A stretch of 64,000 nt of DNA. It comes from Multifurca ochricompacta (taxonomy: Eukaryota; Basidiomycota; Agaricomycetes; Russulales; Russulaceae). The notes beneath the pieces are model-generated. The model worked only from the letters and a program-made list of their open reading frames with translations, was not told the origin of the DNA and did no database searches. Of the stretch, positions 42,055-55,328 are shown piece by piece; position 1 is the stretch's first letter; each line of letters opens with the position of its first letter. The position numbers were made by a program, and so were the translations under genes. Location: NCBI GenBank assembly GCA_022496185.1, contig WTXG01000127.1, positions 1 to 64,000 on the forward strand, written 5' to 3'.

Positions 42055-43554
42055 TCAGAAGAGGTTCTTGGTGCTATCAAGCGACATTCTCACACCAGGA
42101 AAGATATCCTGTCCGTATACACCAGCGATGGCGCTTCCTCCAGTAGTCGCCGTCGCACTTGTGTCGTCATGATTGCTGACTTCATTGGCGTGACCCAGCA
42201 TGCCACGCCGCGCTGATTTTGGATACTCTTGCACGAGCATGTGCGGTGATGGTGGGAAACCCACTACCTGGGGGTGACGGCCTTCAAGGGAGCTGTGCGG
42301 AGTCATGGGCGACGCTTCCGATTCGGATAACGGGGGATAGCCAAGGCTCCCACTGCCCGCGGAAGACGCGGGGGATGAGGCTGCGACGACACCTTGTTCC
42401 TGTCTGGAGTTATGGCGTTGCTGTTGCCCCCACATTTGTGAGTTCTGTGGTGGGGCAGAGGGCAACGTAGATGCTCGCTTCCGAGTTTTCTGCCCTGCCT
42501 CAGCCGTGGATTGTGAGCTGTCTGGTAAAGGAGGGGGTGGAGGCTTAGGCTTATTGGGCCCGCGCATGCGGCGCTCGGCTGCATAAGCGCAGATAAGCCC
42601 ACGAGTGAGGCATCGCTGGCATGTTGGATGCTCGCCAGAGCACTTTATAAGGCCAAAAAAAAAAAAGAAAGTCATTAGTGAATTTTAAAGAACGATGGAG
42701 AGGAGGGGAGGGAAAAGACACGCCTTTGCCTTGCGCGCACGGCACTTCTCGCATGCTTGGGCGGTGCGGATACGTGGGTGGTCCGCCGCGCGAGAGAACA
42801 CCCCTGTCGCGGGGTCCAGCGAACCAGCACCGCCCCACGAACGTAGTGGTTGTGGGTGGTCCGTCGTTGAACTGTCCTCATTTTGCTGGTCATGAAATGT
42901 TGGCGGGCCAGAGCCCGCATTTTGAATAGTTGCTTGGGAACGCTCAGGTGGGGCATGAACAACGGCCTGGGGATGTGTCGTCGAGAGCGGATATCGCGGC
43001 TGTTGGTGAGAAGGGTACATGGATTCGAATAAACGCGGAAGTCCCCCTTGGGGGGCTGAGTATTGGGCACTGGAATTATTGACAAAAGGATCGATTCCCC
43101 ATGGGTCGACGGGCATGCGCGCGTACTGCAAATAATCCCGAGAAATTTCTGAAGGAAATGCTTGAGTCATGGGATGATGTGCCTCATGGTGAGCCTGTGG
43201 GAATGAAGGGTAAGCCGCGGCTGGACGCGGCTGAGGCTGTTGCAACTGTGGGGGTGGGGGGGCATAGCGAAGGTGGGGGTGACCCCGCTGTTGGGGCCGG
43301 CCGGGAGTGCTGTATGAAGTCGAGGGGGATCCCTGCACATCGAGGGGTGCGCCTCTATCAAGGGAGTGGTGTTGTGGGCCATAAGGTGGCGAGGGGCGCG
43401 GCGGCTGCGCGGGTTTGGAGTCCCCTCCTACGAGCTCTGGGAAAGTACCACCACAAAGTGGGGATTGTAGGATGTCGAAGGTTGTGTTACCGCCGTACAT
43501 ATGGACTGCTTGTTGGTGAGTGAAATGTTGCGAATGCATGCCCTCTTGCTCCAT
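42055..43554 (-). CDS. Zn2Cys6 fungal transcription factor
   Basis: There are two exons. The first, from the ATG at 43554, encodes about 275 residues rich in Pro, Gln, Ser and His ('HPHLRYAPPPPQLQQPQP'). The binuclear zinc cluster follows: ACEKCRARKAK, then, across an 81-bp intron at 42643..42723, CSGEHPTCQRCLTRGLICAY. This is C-x2-C-x6-C-x6-C-x2-C-x6-C, with the basic residues between Cys 2 and Cys 3 that contact DNA. The intron donor is GC rather than GT (AAAG/GCGTGT). After the cluster come 'MRGPNKPKPPPPPLPDSSQS' and a disordered Ser/Gln-rich tail ending 'VRMSLDSTKNLF'. The zinc cluster is central instead of N-terminal, and no fungal-specific middle homology domain is visible. It is nuclear and sequence-specific; its targets are unknown. 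Confidence 0.88.
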
Positions 43555-46500
43555 GCGATGAGGTGGACGTAGTAGTAATGACAGCAGCGAACGAAAGGGA
43601 AGCGGACGATGGAAAACTACAACAATGCTGATGCGCCGTGGCTTATTGATTTAAATACAGAGCTTGAAACGGAAAGGTATCCGAGACTTTCCGAGGAGAA
43701 AAAGGAAAGGAAAAATAAAATGCGGAAATGGAAACGTAGACTTTGACTTGACCTTAACCAAGCATGTCCTCGCTCGCTCGATCTTGGTACCTCGTGAATT
43801 GATGAGTAAATGAGACGGTGCCCATGACCAATTCTGGGTCTGGGACAAAACAGCCACCGTTCAGGGTTGGGTTGCGTACCCCCCCCCTCTTCCCCCAACA
43901 AGCCTTAAGCTCCTAATAGGGGAGACGCATAACTAACTTACCAATTCTTTAGGTGATTTTGCTGTTCTGTGTTCCCTGTTCCCTAATCTTTGAAACACAC
44001 TGGACGTAAGGCGAAGCCTATTGGTTGGGATTTCCATAAAGTCCAATTTACAGGTCCGCGACGGGCCGTTGGGTCGGCCCAGCCAAGCCACACTTTCGCC
44101 CCTGAGCTTATCCCCTCTTACTCTCATGTTGTTCGAGGTCTTCAAATAAAAAAAACTTAAGTCTTCATTTCATATGTGCGGTCATCGGTCGTCGAGCAAG
44201 TAACTCGATGTTGTAAGGCTGGGCTTGTTGGATTGGAATGTGCGATTCTGTCGCTCGTTCGTTCGCCATAACTCAGGTCAGCTCTCCTGTGTGTTGGCCC
44301 ATCGTGCACACATCCAGGTTCGTTCTCCGTTTGTATCGCACGCATCGAAAAAAAATCTCATCAAGATCTCATCTGTAGATCATGTCAAATTTAAAATCGA
44401 GAATTAGATTTAGGGGTCTAGCTCAACAGTCATCTAAGCGCTGCCTTGGATCTGCACTTGCGAGCATAAAGGGTGAGCCGGTGGGTCAGTTGACTCCAAT
44501 GATTACTGATCTACGAAATACGATACGAGAATGTGTCACCATTCAACTTGATTACGACTTGCATTTATACTAATCCTTCATCAATTGGTCCAATCTCTGC
44601 TGTTGTGTTGTTCTGATCTGATCATAGCCAAGCCACAGCCACAAAGAAATTCGATCACCATGCACCTTTTTCTCTACTGAGTCTGGGGCAGCAGTATCTG
44701 TGTGATTCTCAAATCGAACTATCTCCCTGCGCGTCAGCTCGTCACCAGCTAATTCAATCAATCCTAGTTTTCATTTATGATTCCAAACAGTTGCCCGGTG
44801 TTGTAGGGACTGTTCAAATAAAGCAACTTGTCGAATCAAAGAACACCGTTCAGTGCGATGATGATGATGACCATCACGAACAATCTGGGTTGCACGTACA
44901 GCCAAGCACAGCCCAGCATCCTAGGAACTGAACTACATGATGGAACTATTGTACTTACAATCAATGGCCTAATTTCGCCCACCGTCCTGATATCTCTGAA
45001 CAGCTTTGGTTCCCATCCCACAAAGAAAGCCATACTTATGGCATGGCCGGACACCAGCCGGCCTTTTGAATGGTTTTTCACGCGGTACCGTTGTTGTTCT
45101 TGTGTCCTTGTAACAACACGATTTTCCATCTATCGTCGTACCTGAACAACGGCTGGAGCTCACATTGTATAACGAACCTATCCTTGATCGATCGTCCCAC
45201 CCTTCTTCATTGTCGGTTACCGGTGCCTTCATGTTACAGAACATTCGGAAGGCATGTGTTACCATGTGAGTGGAAACCTAAACTAAAATTGTACCCCCCA
45301 TAGCCTGGAGAATCAGGATGTAGGGGTCAACTAGTCTTCGGGCCATGGGTTATGGGAGTTTTGCTGATCGAAAAGCTTACGTTGATTGATTGTTGATACG
45401 TCGTCCTAGAAATGGGAGTCTGCGACAAGGTCTGCCTTTGCATTGCATTCATTCATGATCTCGTATTTGCGCGGAGAAAGAACTCTTGTGCCAACAAGCG
45501 CTTTTCGGCCGAACGAAGCCAAGAAGTCAGGATCATGACATAGGGGGAGTGCTGGTAGTGAAGGTGGGATGAAAGCGTTGTGGCCGCAATACAAACTCTG
45601 TGCCAGTGATAAATATAAATGAATTAAAAGAAACAATACCCTTTTAACATTTGGCGGGCTGAATTTAGTAGTGGCGGAGTTAATATCTCAGACCAGACTC
45701 AGGAAAGGTACCTCGGGGGATTTATGTAATTTCTCAATGGATTTTGCTTCTTTGTATGGTGAGCTACGTCGGAGGGAGCTGCGTCGCTCGCAGGACCCGG
45801 TTACTATATCAACTTTCTGTACATCTCAGCAGGGGAACAGGCACCTGTCAAGACGTTTATCTGACGATCCGCATTACGGAGATAACCTTGTGCTGCTCCA
45901 TATAGCTGCCGCTACATTAACATTATGACACCGTGGCAGAGATAGAGACTAGTACTAAGCAGCGTCGTCTCAGGTGCCGGTATCGGCATAGGCATGGTGG
46001 TAGCTCGGTAGCTCGGCATAATCCGTCCCGTGTCAGAACCGAACTTCCAACTCGCCAACTCGCCAATGCAGTGTCCATCCAATACCCCCCCCCCCAATTG
46101 AATGAACCTACATAATAATGCAAGTGAGCACTGGTGTGTGTGTTCCTAATATAACGCAAGGCGATTTCTTCTTCGGGTTCTCCTTTGTTACCTGCGATGT
46201 TTCCCTGTTTCCCTGCCCACTGGGAGTCATGCCATTGCGGGATCAGCCGGGTTACCATGCCCACCTGCAGACTTTTCGGGCGGCATGTCCATATATTTGA
46301 GTTTTAAGTTATCAAGTGTTCGAGGGCGGACTGGGTCCGGTAAGAGCACTTCCACCTCCATGCGGTGACTAAATGCACCCATGCACCCATGCTAGATCTA
46401 CTTCGTCGGGAAGTAACCTGTTCTCTTCCTTCCTCCAAAAATAAAATGCAGTGCCCCCCTGTGATGAACCAGCGTGTTGCTCTGCAGGCCACCTAACCTC

Positions 46501-47336
46501 CGATCCCTTTACTTCACCAGTATTGGTTCTCTCGAATAATGGTGTATGATCCAGGCACACGGTGGGCCAGTAAGCTGAATTGATCTCAGTAAACGCCTGT
46601 GAAGAAATAAGGCACATAGATGGTGGGGGCTTGAGAAACCCTTAACAAGACGGTAAGGTAAGAGAGCAAGTGCAATGAAGGACATTGACGAAAAACGGGT
46701 GTCGTCGGGTTTGCGTGCGTCATCGTCATGCGTACCATCTAAGAGATGATCGTATTGATGCACTCCCAGGCTCAGAAAGATCCGGAAGTGGTCCATTGCA
46801 TTGCAATGTGTCCCCATCATCTGGATACTATTGGTATGGCTCAGTACCTGACAACTTCTTTGTTCGGGTTCGCGCCTTCTATTCGACGATGTTATTATGT
46901 AAAGCCAATTCACGGCTACTGCCACACTATTATGACATGTCGGAAAGGGGGACTCGCGAAGGGCGTTACGATTTACTTGGCGCGTCCACCTGCGCACCAA
47001 ATTGACGCAATATCACCTCTTGTTCCTGTTGCACCTCACGTTTCGGATCTTGGCACCATCTCAAGCGAGCATGAAGTGTGATGGGCCATATCGATTGTAC
47101 AGCGCGGAACTGCCCGACTTGGCCACAATATTCGCGGCCTCCGGCTCCGGGCCCTACCATTCTGATTCTGATCAAGCCACTATTTTTTTCTAATATTTTC
47201 TAGAAAAGAGAAAGAGAAAGGTTGACGGCGGTGTATCTGCAACTCTTCAGTCCTTGGCGACAGCGAGTTGGTAAATGTCATTGTACACCCCAAAAGTAAC
47301 AAGTTCATATATATACAGTAACTGAGTAGGACCCCC
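43555..47336. other. 3.8-kb gap without a recognisable gene
   Basis: Only short frames occur, none with a recognisable motif. I see no transposon ends or tandem arrays beyond short homopolymers (for example the C run near 46088). Decayed coding sequence cannot be ruled out. Confidence 0.45.
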
Positions 47337-49466
47337 TCAGAGCATAGACTTCATGATTCTATTAGGCTTTAACAATAGAGCATGTGTCGCCGACACCCCA
47401 CCCCCCTGGAGACTCGCGACACTTTCATCCCCACGGGCGGACTCGTTGCTATCCTCTCCGAATGTTTGAAGTGTCCCGAGGAACTGATCCCACTTCTCGT
47501 CTGACACAATCGGTGCCGTAATGTATGGGTTAACATCCATCCGCGCGAGGTATTCCTCCATGTGAGGGAAGACCGCCTCGAGCGCACGCGCCTCACGGTC
47601 GCGTAACCCCCTCCGCGTCATCCCAAGGCATTCCACGTACCACGCCTCGTCCTGTAGAACTGATGCGGCCTCGAACAGATCTAGTAATGGCCCATCCACC
47701 TGCTCTGCACGTGCCGCGTCGTACGCGATGCGATGTCCGATCGCCTGTACGAGCAATAGCGAGCGCGGAAGGACGTCTCGTTCGTATGTCGTACTGCGGT
47801 GGCTAACTGCCGCGGCGAGTGTGCCGCGGAGCTCAGAGAACAGACCCCTTTCGTGTTGCGCGAGTAAGCTGTCCGGATAGCGGGGTGGCTCAAGCGCGTA
47901 ACGTCCGAGGAGCAACTCTGATGCAAGGCCTGCGCGGTGTAAATGTGTTCATGGGTTGAGAAACATCCCCATCAATCTGAAATTTGGAAAGAGGAAAGCT
48001 TACGAATGGAAATCCCCAACATATCACCCTCGGCAATTGCAATGCCACGCATGTCAGACTGGAAAGAGTAAGTGAGGATAACAGAGACCCCCGGGGGTAG
48101 GGAAAACTTTTTACATACGTGCATCGCTGGGAGCTGGTTAACCTCAAACAATCCCTGAGCACCACATCGGTCCCCAAGCGTAAAGTTTGCCGCCTGGGCA
48201 GTTTGAATCATAGCCACCTTGACTATAGTCGCGACGGCATGGCGCACGCGGGGATCTAATGCGGGGTCGACGAACCATGCGATGGCATGTTTGAGCATCG
48301 CATCCAATACGAAAGATTGTGCGATCGCGGTCAAAATTGGCTGCTTTTGCGTTTGGAAGGAAATAATCGGCTTGGCCACCCCGCTTCCATCGAATACATG
48401 CCGTCGCAGGCTGTAGCGGGCGGCGATGTAGGATGCCACTTGCAAAGAGGGTACGCCGAGCGCGCTCAAAGAGATGGTACCGACGGCCACCCGATAAATC
48501 TTTTTGAAAAATGACGTGCGGGGGTCTCTCGGCTTCTCGATGCTACCGAGAAGCGCTGTCGATGGGAGTCTGACATGGCTGAAGTATGTTAGCGAGTGGT
48601 TGAGTGGCCGCGAACCGCCGCGAGGAGGGAGAACTCTGCAGAGAATGTGAGCCATCACATGCATGATCGACTTTAACCTCACTTTATTGTGACCCCTGGG
48701 GTCGTCGTCTGTCCATCGTGGATCTGAACCACAAACGGCTTTATTCCATGATCCTCCCCTTGCACAACAGTACGTGCGAATACGACAGCTATGCAAGCAA
48801 AGCCGGGGCTAACCGGAGATGTAGGTGGCATGTACCTGGAAAGGGCACCATTAGACTTGTGAAAGTTTTTGAAGTCTTATTGACAACACACTTCGCTGCT
48901 CCTTCCGATGGTGTGTGAAGATCAAAACTCCCATTAGAAAGTAACGTCGCAGTTGTCTCCATGTGTAGGATGTCCAGGCCATGTCCGAGCTCTGTAAGGC
49001 AAAATTGGCCACTAGAAAAGATAGATGGACGTTTTCCATTAGAAGTTATTAACTGTTAACGTCATCAACGAAGAATTCCATGCTCACGAAACATCAAAGT
49101 CCAGCACATGTTGAACAAGAGGCCCAAGGCTGGGTTGCTCGTGTATATATGTTGCCAAGGTTCCGGCACACAAATTGTACTGGAGCGCGAGGAGACTCCC
49201 AGAAGCGCCATCAATACTCGATATCGGGTCCGTATGCATATCCCAGAACTTGGGTGAAAGAAAAAGTACGTCTTCAGCCGTCAAAGCTAGTAAGGGGGTC
49301 CAATTGTGACACAAAACCCAGAGTAGCACATTAGTTCATACATACCATATGCCTTGCCTATCGCCCTTGCACGGTGATACGACAGCAGGGTTCTTTCGGC
49401 AATGGATAGGTTTTCGAAGCGTTGAGTGAACAACGGTGTTTGAGCGAGTCCTCGTGTAGGTTTCAT
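47337..49466 (-). CDS. Acyl-CoA oxidase/dehydrogenase-like protein, paralogue 1
   Basis: It starts MKPTRGLAQTPLFTQRFENL and ends RIMKSML, with about seven exons. Motifs follow the acyl-CoA dehydrogenase/oxidase fold: 'AEDVLFLSPKFWDMHTDPIS' in the helical N-terminal domain, CLTELGHGLDILHMETTATL and FDLHTP in the FAD-contacting beta domain, 'VFARTVVQGEDHGIKPFVVQ', PRGGSRPLNHSLTYF, and DRCGAQGLFEVNQLPAMH in the C-terminal helical domain, where the catalytic glutamate region lies. The family oxidises acyl-CoA thioesters with FAD; oxidases act in peroxisomes. The final SML is only a weak peroxisomal-signal look-alike. It is the minus-strand member of a three-gene family in this window, 3.6 kb from paralogue 2 in divergent orientation. 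Confidence 0.82.
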
Positions 49467-52400
49467 TTGGTGCAAACGAGGTGTTGGAGTTGGAGAAGAA
49501 TGGCCTTTATTATTAGACGTGTGAGGTGAGGTTCCAATTCTCCTCTTTGAACTCCCACTTAGGAGTAAAATGCTACCTGAGCGACGGTTGGTGGGAGTCC
49601 GGATACTTTACAGAATGGAGGGCTACTTAGCCAAGCAAGTAATCTAAGATGGGACGGCCCAGTTAAGAACCAGATGACCCCTTTCATGAGCATGAGGCTA
49701 GACAGACAAAGATACCACACACGGTGCCAAAGAGGAAAACGGAAAAAAGGGTGTGGTACGTGTGGTAGAAGTCATTTCACTTGTTCCGAAGTCTGAGGGA
49801 CAATTTCGTCATGCAAGACACCATGACACGCTAGCGGACAGTCACCTAATATTAGGCTTTAGAGTACAACAGAAACGCGTGATGCTACCGCGCTCGGCAA
49901 GCTTTTTTGCGGAGAGTTTCCAAAGAGCAGAGAAGAGTTTCCCAATGCTGGCTCGCATAAGAGGGGTTTGACCGCGATTGAGAAAAGGAGTCTACCGTAG
50001 TGGTTTGGTTTAATTCTCCCGAATAATGCTTATGTAAGCATGGGCATCCAAAATCCTCGCTTCGCTGAGCTGAATCCATTGAGCGAACTCAGCCTCAGCA
50101 CCACTCGCTGATCTTAATCTTAATGATTATTACCTACTTGAGCGTGTTTAAGCCCGGCTCTTGCTTTGAAAGAGAGTTTAACCAGCAGCTTCAGCATGAA
50201 TTACTGCCACGGTAAGAATGCTCCAAATCGACGGGTACAGCGAGATGATCTGATTCCATTTCAGCCATGAATGTATATTAGGATCGGATCGTGCAACATT
50301 TTTCAGTCTAACTTCTAGCTCCTGTAGTCTCTCAAGAGGGGTTGGCTTATTCCTAATCCCAATCTGGGATTCGAGATCAGTATCCTGGCTATGACCCTCA
50401 CCTGACCCTCATCTGCGAAAGTGTCGGACGTCCTTCGGGAAGGGAATATTGAGGAATTCATTTAGATTAGTCTCCACCACCATTTCGTTTCCACACACAC
50501 CGGGGCTTCAAACTCCAACTCCGCTTCGAGGAAATGGTGGTCTCACTCGTAATGCTCTACTCTAGGCAAGGCCTTGACGCGCGCGATTAAAATGCTTCCG
50601 GCGTCGGCCTGATTTGCTGCAGGAAGTTTGTCATCTTGATCCGTCCCTTCCAAAAGAATCATGGCAGGTTCATGTGCTCTTAAACCGCCAGGTTGAGCAG
50701 GGGGCGTACGCAGACCGGTAGCGCACACACACCGGCGCGTGATCATAATCACCCCACCGCCTTATTCGCGCTTCCCTATCGCCTCAGGCGCCATTCCAGA
50801 TTTACACGCCTTAGCAAATACATCTTAATTAAGTTCTGTTATCCAGCCTATCAGCGTCCATTGGTACTACAGGGGGACAGACAGGCAGACCTGCTTGCCC
50901 TACATTGACCCGACTGTCAAGCTGCCAAACGCTGAATTCATATCAACACCTGGAGTACTCGTGTCGGCGGTAGGATTCCCCCCCTGATAGTTTTCTGCGG
51001 TGGTGTCCTGTTTGTCCATCCAATGCCAGAGTGGGCCAGATTGGGCTTGGCATAACATGCCCAAAGATTTCGGCGCCACTCCAAATACCATCTAAAATTT
51101 TTTACATCAGTTGGGAGGGAGGGAGGGCTTTCCGTGACGGAATTACCATCAAGAATGTCTAAAATTCCTTGCCCTTGCGATACATCATCATCACCTTGCC
51201 CAGCAGGTGCACACCAGAGGACATTGGTCCATGATTCCTCGCTATCCTGTTATGGGTGTCTACATTATGGTTTCCGGCTTCAGTACTTCGGGGGATAATG
51301 CTAGATGAGCACCCTGCTACATCAGGCTACCATGTGTTGAATGTGTCTATATCGGACTGGAGTGGAGGCAAGAGCTTATGAGAAACTTTGAGAAATTGAC
51401 TGGAGCGGTCCGTTGTGGAGTTGGAATATAAATGGTCTCATAGTTCCTTGCAGGCATCATGACTTCCTCACTCTACTCTTTTCGTCGTCTTCCCTTCAGC
51501 AGCTGGCACGTCCAACGTAGGTTTGGTGTTTGGTGTAACCTCGGCACCATGCATGTAACGGGGGCCGCATCTGAGCGTTGTCTTCTTCGTAAAGTAGTAC
51601 TAGGTACCCGCGCGGCGTCAAGTCATATGTATGCCCAGACTACGAACCAAACCGTTTCATAGGTATGCTCAACGTGCGATGATGTCTGTCATCTTTCACC
51701 CTCATGCTCATGGGCTAATCCGAACTTTCCGGACAAAGGGGTCAGTATAAAGCGTTCCGTTTTTTTAATTTATATTTATATTAACAATCGATCCGTCCCT
51801 ATCGACGACCAAACTAATACCTAAGCCGCTCTGGAACGGCAAATCGATTAAGTAAATAATTAAGCTAAGGTTGAGCTCAGGTTTTGCCCTGGGGCCGGTA
51901 CAGCGTGAGATATATGTATACAGGCGATAGCAGAGACCCGGACTTGCGGTGACATGGGCAGCACTGCAACACGGGAGAAAGAAAAAAAATCAAGTGGGTG
52001 GGAGGCAAGCCACTGACTGACTACGGGTTGCCCCTTAACCCGTCCTACATCCTGGGGGGCGGAAAGATAACTGCTAGTCAAGGCTTAGCAGGTGCGCTGG
52101 CATGACACGTTTCCGTTCAAATTATATGTGTCTATATTTGGCCCTTCAAGACACTGTCACATAGGTTACAACAGTGAGCACTGACTGTCATCTTGTCAAT
52201 TCATGCGTTTGGCGACTCAATGTCTGATCTGATACAGTTCCTTGGGAAGCCTAAAATTGAAAAAGGCGGAACGAACCAATCCGTTTTTTTGAATCTCCGC
52301 GAAAGGTCATTTTCGACAGTAAGAATGGTTTCTTTTTCAACTTTTGTTTAGCAGACAGTGTTGCAAATATGCACTGATGTCTTCCCCATGCATGATCCGC

Positions 52401-53085
52401 TACGCCCAGGTAGCGAAAGAAGGCGTGGTGTAGTCGGCGCCACCCATCCTGTCACCATGCGGTCTTCGCGGAACCTGGGAATAAATACTGTTGCTGCGTC
52501 TTCTTCACTGTTGAGTTAGAGAGCTACCTGAGCGAAGCGCGCAATTAATTGATTTTTTTCTTATCAGGTATCACCCGGCCCCACGAGTTGTCGCGTTGCC
52601 TGGTTTGCGCTGTATGATTGATCTCATCCACTTGACTGACCTCCATCGCTTCCTGGAACGTATTCATCGTCACCGTGTGCAATTGAGGTGGTCATATCCT
52701 ATTGCGGGGATCCATGATGCATGCAATTCTTCAAAGTACAAGCTCGGGAACTTCTAAGATTGATGTGCTCGCGAGCCAAAGGGAACTTCCTATTGCTCGC
52801 GAGAATTAGGTCGGTGGCGCATCCCCTCCCACACCCCTCCCTCTCCGTGGCCGTAATAAATCCTTTTCACTCGAAATGAATGAACTGCCTTCGCTGCGTA
52901 ATTGGCCGCGTAATTGACTAGACAGTATTTGGCAAACTAAAGCGGGTCACCGATGATGTTTTCCATTCCTCTAAAATGGTATATGTGATTTGTCTCGACC
53001 TTTATAAAAACAGGCATGCCATCCACTTGCTATAGACCCCACCAGAAACTCACCTCTTTCCTCTTTTCGCCTTCAATCAACAGAC
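49467..53085. other. 3.6-kb divergent gap between paralogues 1 and 2
   Basis: It is mostly featureless. Two possible gene remnants on the minus strand (50543..50690 and 50906..51248) are the only coding-looking pieces. A TATA-like TTTATAAAAA near 53002 lies about 85 bp before the start of paralogue 2. Confidence 0.45.
50906..51248 (-). pseudogene. Possible remnant of two exons of an unknown gene
   Basis: On the minus strand, after a good acceptor (CATAACAG), a frame reads ESWTNVLWCAPAGQGDDDVS and ILDILDG, followed by a GT donor. Further on comes 'MVFGVAPKSLGMLCQAQSGP' and an acidic/serine-rich end with a stop at about 50900. The style is that of a regulator's C-terminal tail. I find no convincing upstream exons and do not recognise the family. 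Confidence 0.3.
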
Positions 53086-55328
53086 ATGAGACCCACAGTA
53101 GAGCTCGCCCAATCGACACTTTTCACTCAGCGGTGCGAAGCATTGTCGATCTCTGATAGAATCAAGCTTTCGTACGAACGTGCGAGAGCGATTGGCAGGG
53201 CGTATGGTACGTGCGCGTGTTTGCCATTGTGCCTCCCTTGGTGTGCATAATCGTTCTCAAGGCTAAATGTTTGAACCCCACAGCTTTGACCGTCAAAGAC
53301 GTGCTCTTTCTCTCCCCAAAGTTTTGGGAAATGCACACTGATCCTATAGCATGCATTGATGGTGCGGCTGAAACCCTCGTCACCATTCAATATAATCTCT
53401 GTGCCGGCACGTTGGCAACGTACCTGCAAGTACAGCCAAGCCTTGCCCCTGTTCTCCAGCGCGTGCTAAATTTTGAAGTCTCGTAAGGCGCCCCCTCATT
53501 AATCTTATTTGACCCTGCGTGGGCTGATCTTTTCTACTTTGTCTAGCGGTCAGTTTTGCCTAACGGAACTCGGACATGGGCTTGATGTCATACACATGGA
53601 GACAACCGCGACGTTACTCCCGGATGGTGACTTTGATCTCCATACGCCTTTAGAGCGGGCAGCCAAGTAAGTAACAGGCAACCCCCCTGAAACTGAGTTT
53701 TTTTTTTTCCCTGCACGTGACTGACCCACATGGACTGTACATTTGTCGTTCCCAGATATATGCCCCCCACTTCGCCAGTTGCCGCTGGTCTCGCCTGTGT
53801 AGCGGTCGTTTTTGCGCGTACAGTAGTGAATGGAGAAGATCACGGAGTGAAACCATTCGTCCTTCAGCTTCATGATGGGCAGTCGATGACCCCAGGGGTC
53901 ACAACAAAGTACGTCATGATAATCGACGATGACCAATGACTAAAAACTGAGACATTCCCCCTTTTCTTTTTCTTTCTTTCTTTCTTTTATATTACAGGGA
54001 TTTACCTCCCCGCGGAGGCTCGCGTCCTCTCAATCACTCACTGACTTACTTCAATCATGTGAGACTCCCGTCGACGGCGCTTCTCGGAAGCATAAAAAAA
54101 CCGAGAGATCCTCGGGCGTCTTTCTTCGAGAAGATACAGCGGGTTGCCGTTGGTACTTTGGCGCTGAGCGCGCTCTGCATACCCTCACTGCAAGTCGCGT
54201 CTTACGTCGCCGCACGCTACAGCCTCCGGCGGACGATTGTTGACGCGTCAGGGACGTCAAAGCCAATTATCTCCTTCCAGACGCAGAAGCAGCCGATATT
54301 GACGGCAGTCGCGCAATCGTTTGTGTTCAAGGCGATGTATAAACAGGCAATTGCTTGGTTCACAAATCCGACACTTGACCCGCGTGTCCGTCATGCTGTT
54401 GCCACTGTTCACAAGGCTGCAGTAGTTCAAGCGTCGCAGATAGCGAACCTTGCTCTTGGAGATCGTTGTGGCGCACAAGGACTCTTTGAAGCGAACCAAC
54501 TCTCCGCTGTCCATGTATGTTTTTGAACCCCCCTCACTTCCTCACACAACTTCCCATGTCATGTCACTGATATTGGTTGCTAGTCTGACATACGTGGAGT
54601 CGCAATAGCAGAAGGCGACTTGTTGGGAATTTCTATTCGTATGTTATTTCACAATCAGCTCATTCATTCACACCTTTTCACATGTACACTTTTTATTTTT
54701 GTTTTATGCAGGTCTTGCATCTGAATTGCTTCTTGGGCGTTATGCTCTCGAACCGCCTCGCTATCCGGATAGTCTACTTGCGCAACACGAACGAGGGCTT
54801 TTCTCTGAACTCCGCGCCATCCTCGCCGCAGCACCCAGCCATCGCAGCTCCACCTACGACAGAGACGTCCTCCCCCGTTCCCTTCCACTTATACAAGCCA
54901 TCGGTCATCGCATCGCTTACGACGCTGCCCGCGCTGCTCAAGTAGATCCTCCTTTACTTGATTTGTTCGAGGCTGCCTCCGTGTTATTGGATGAAGCTTG
55001 GTACGTCGAGAACCTTGGTGTGTCTCGGGCCGAGCTTCGGGAGCGAGAAGCTCGCGCGATTGAGGCGGCCTTCCCGCATTTAGAGGAGTATCTGTCGCGT
55101 ATGGACGTAGCACCATATGTGGTGGCACCGATCGTTTCGGACGAGAAGTGGGGGCAATTCCTCGGCACGTTACACCAGAAAGAGGAAGAGATTGCCAGCG
55201 TCAGCGCCATTTCTGATTTAGGGAGGCCGAGTGTGGCGGCCTTTCTTAACAAGGATGACCATTCGTTGAATGAGCGGGCAACGACATTGCAAATAGCGCC
55301 ACGTGGGGACATCGCGGTGAACGTTTGA
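53086..55328 (+). CDS. Acyl-CoA oxidase/dehydrogenase-like protein, paralogue 2
   Basis: It starts MRPTVELAQSTLFTQRCEAL (ATG at 53086) and has the same exon pattern as paralogues 1 and 3. Key stretches are 'VKDVLFLSPKFWEMHTDPIA', CLTELGHGLDVIHMETTATL, 'VFARTVVNGEDHGVKPFVLQ', PRGGSRPLNHSLTYF and 'GDRCGAQGLFEANQLSAVH'. From about 54780 it becomes almost identical to paralogue 3. After residues PIVSDEKW it diverges and ends PRGDIAVNV instead of the SML seen in the other two. A TATA-like box lies about 85 bp upstream of the ATG. It is a FAD-dependent acyl-CoA-oxidising enzyme by family; substrate unknown. Confidence 0.84.
54837..55132 (+). repeat. 296-bp tract identical to 59338..59633
   Basis: I compared the two stretches line by line and found no difference across 296 bp, including third codon positions. 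The upstream exons of the same genes differ at many sites. Confidence 0.85.

Noticed and set aside
46685..47081. Overlapping plus-strand frames of about 110 codons
   Set aside because: Composition and lack of recognisable motifs or splice sites give no support for a gene.
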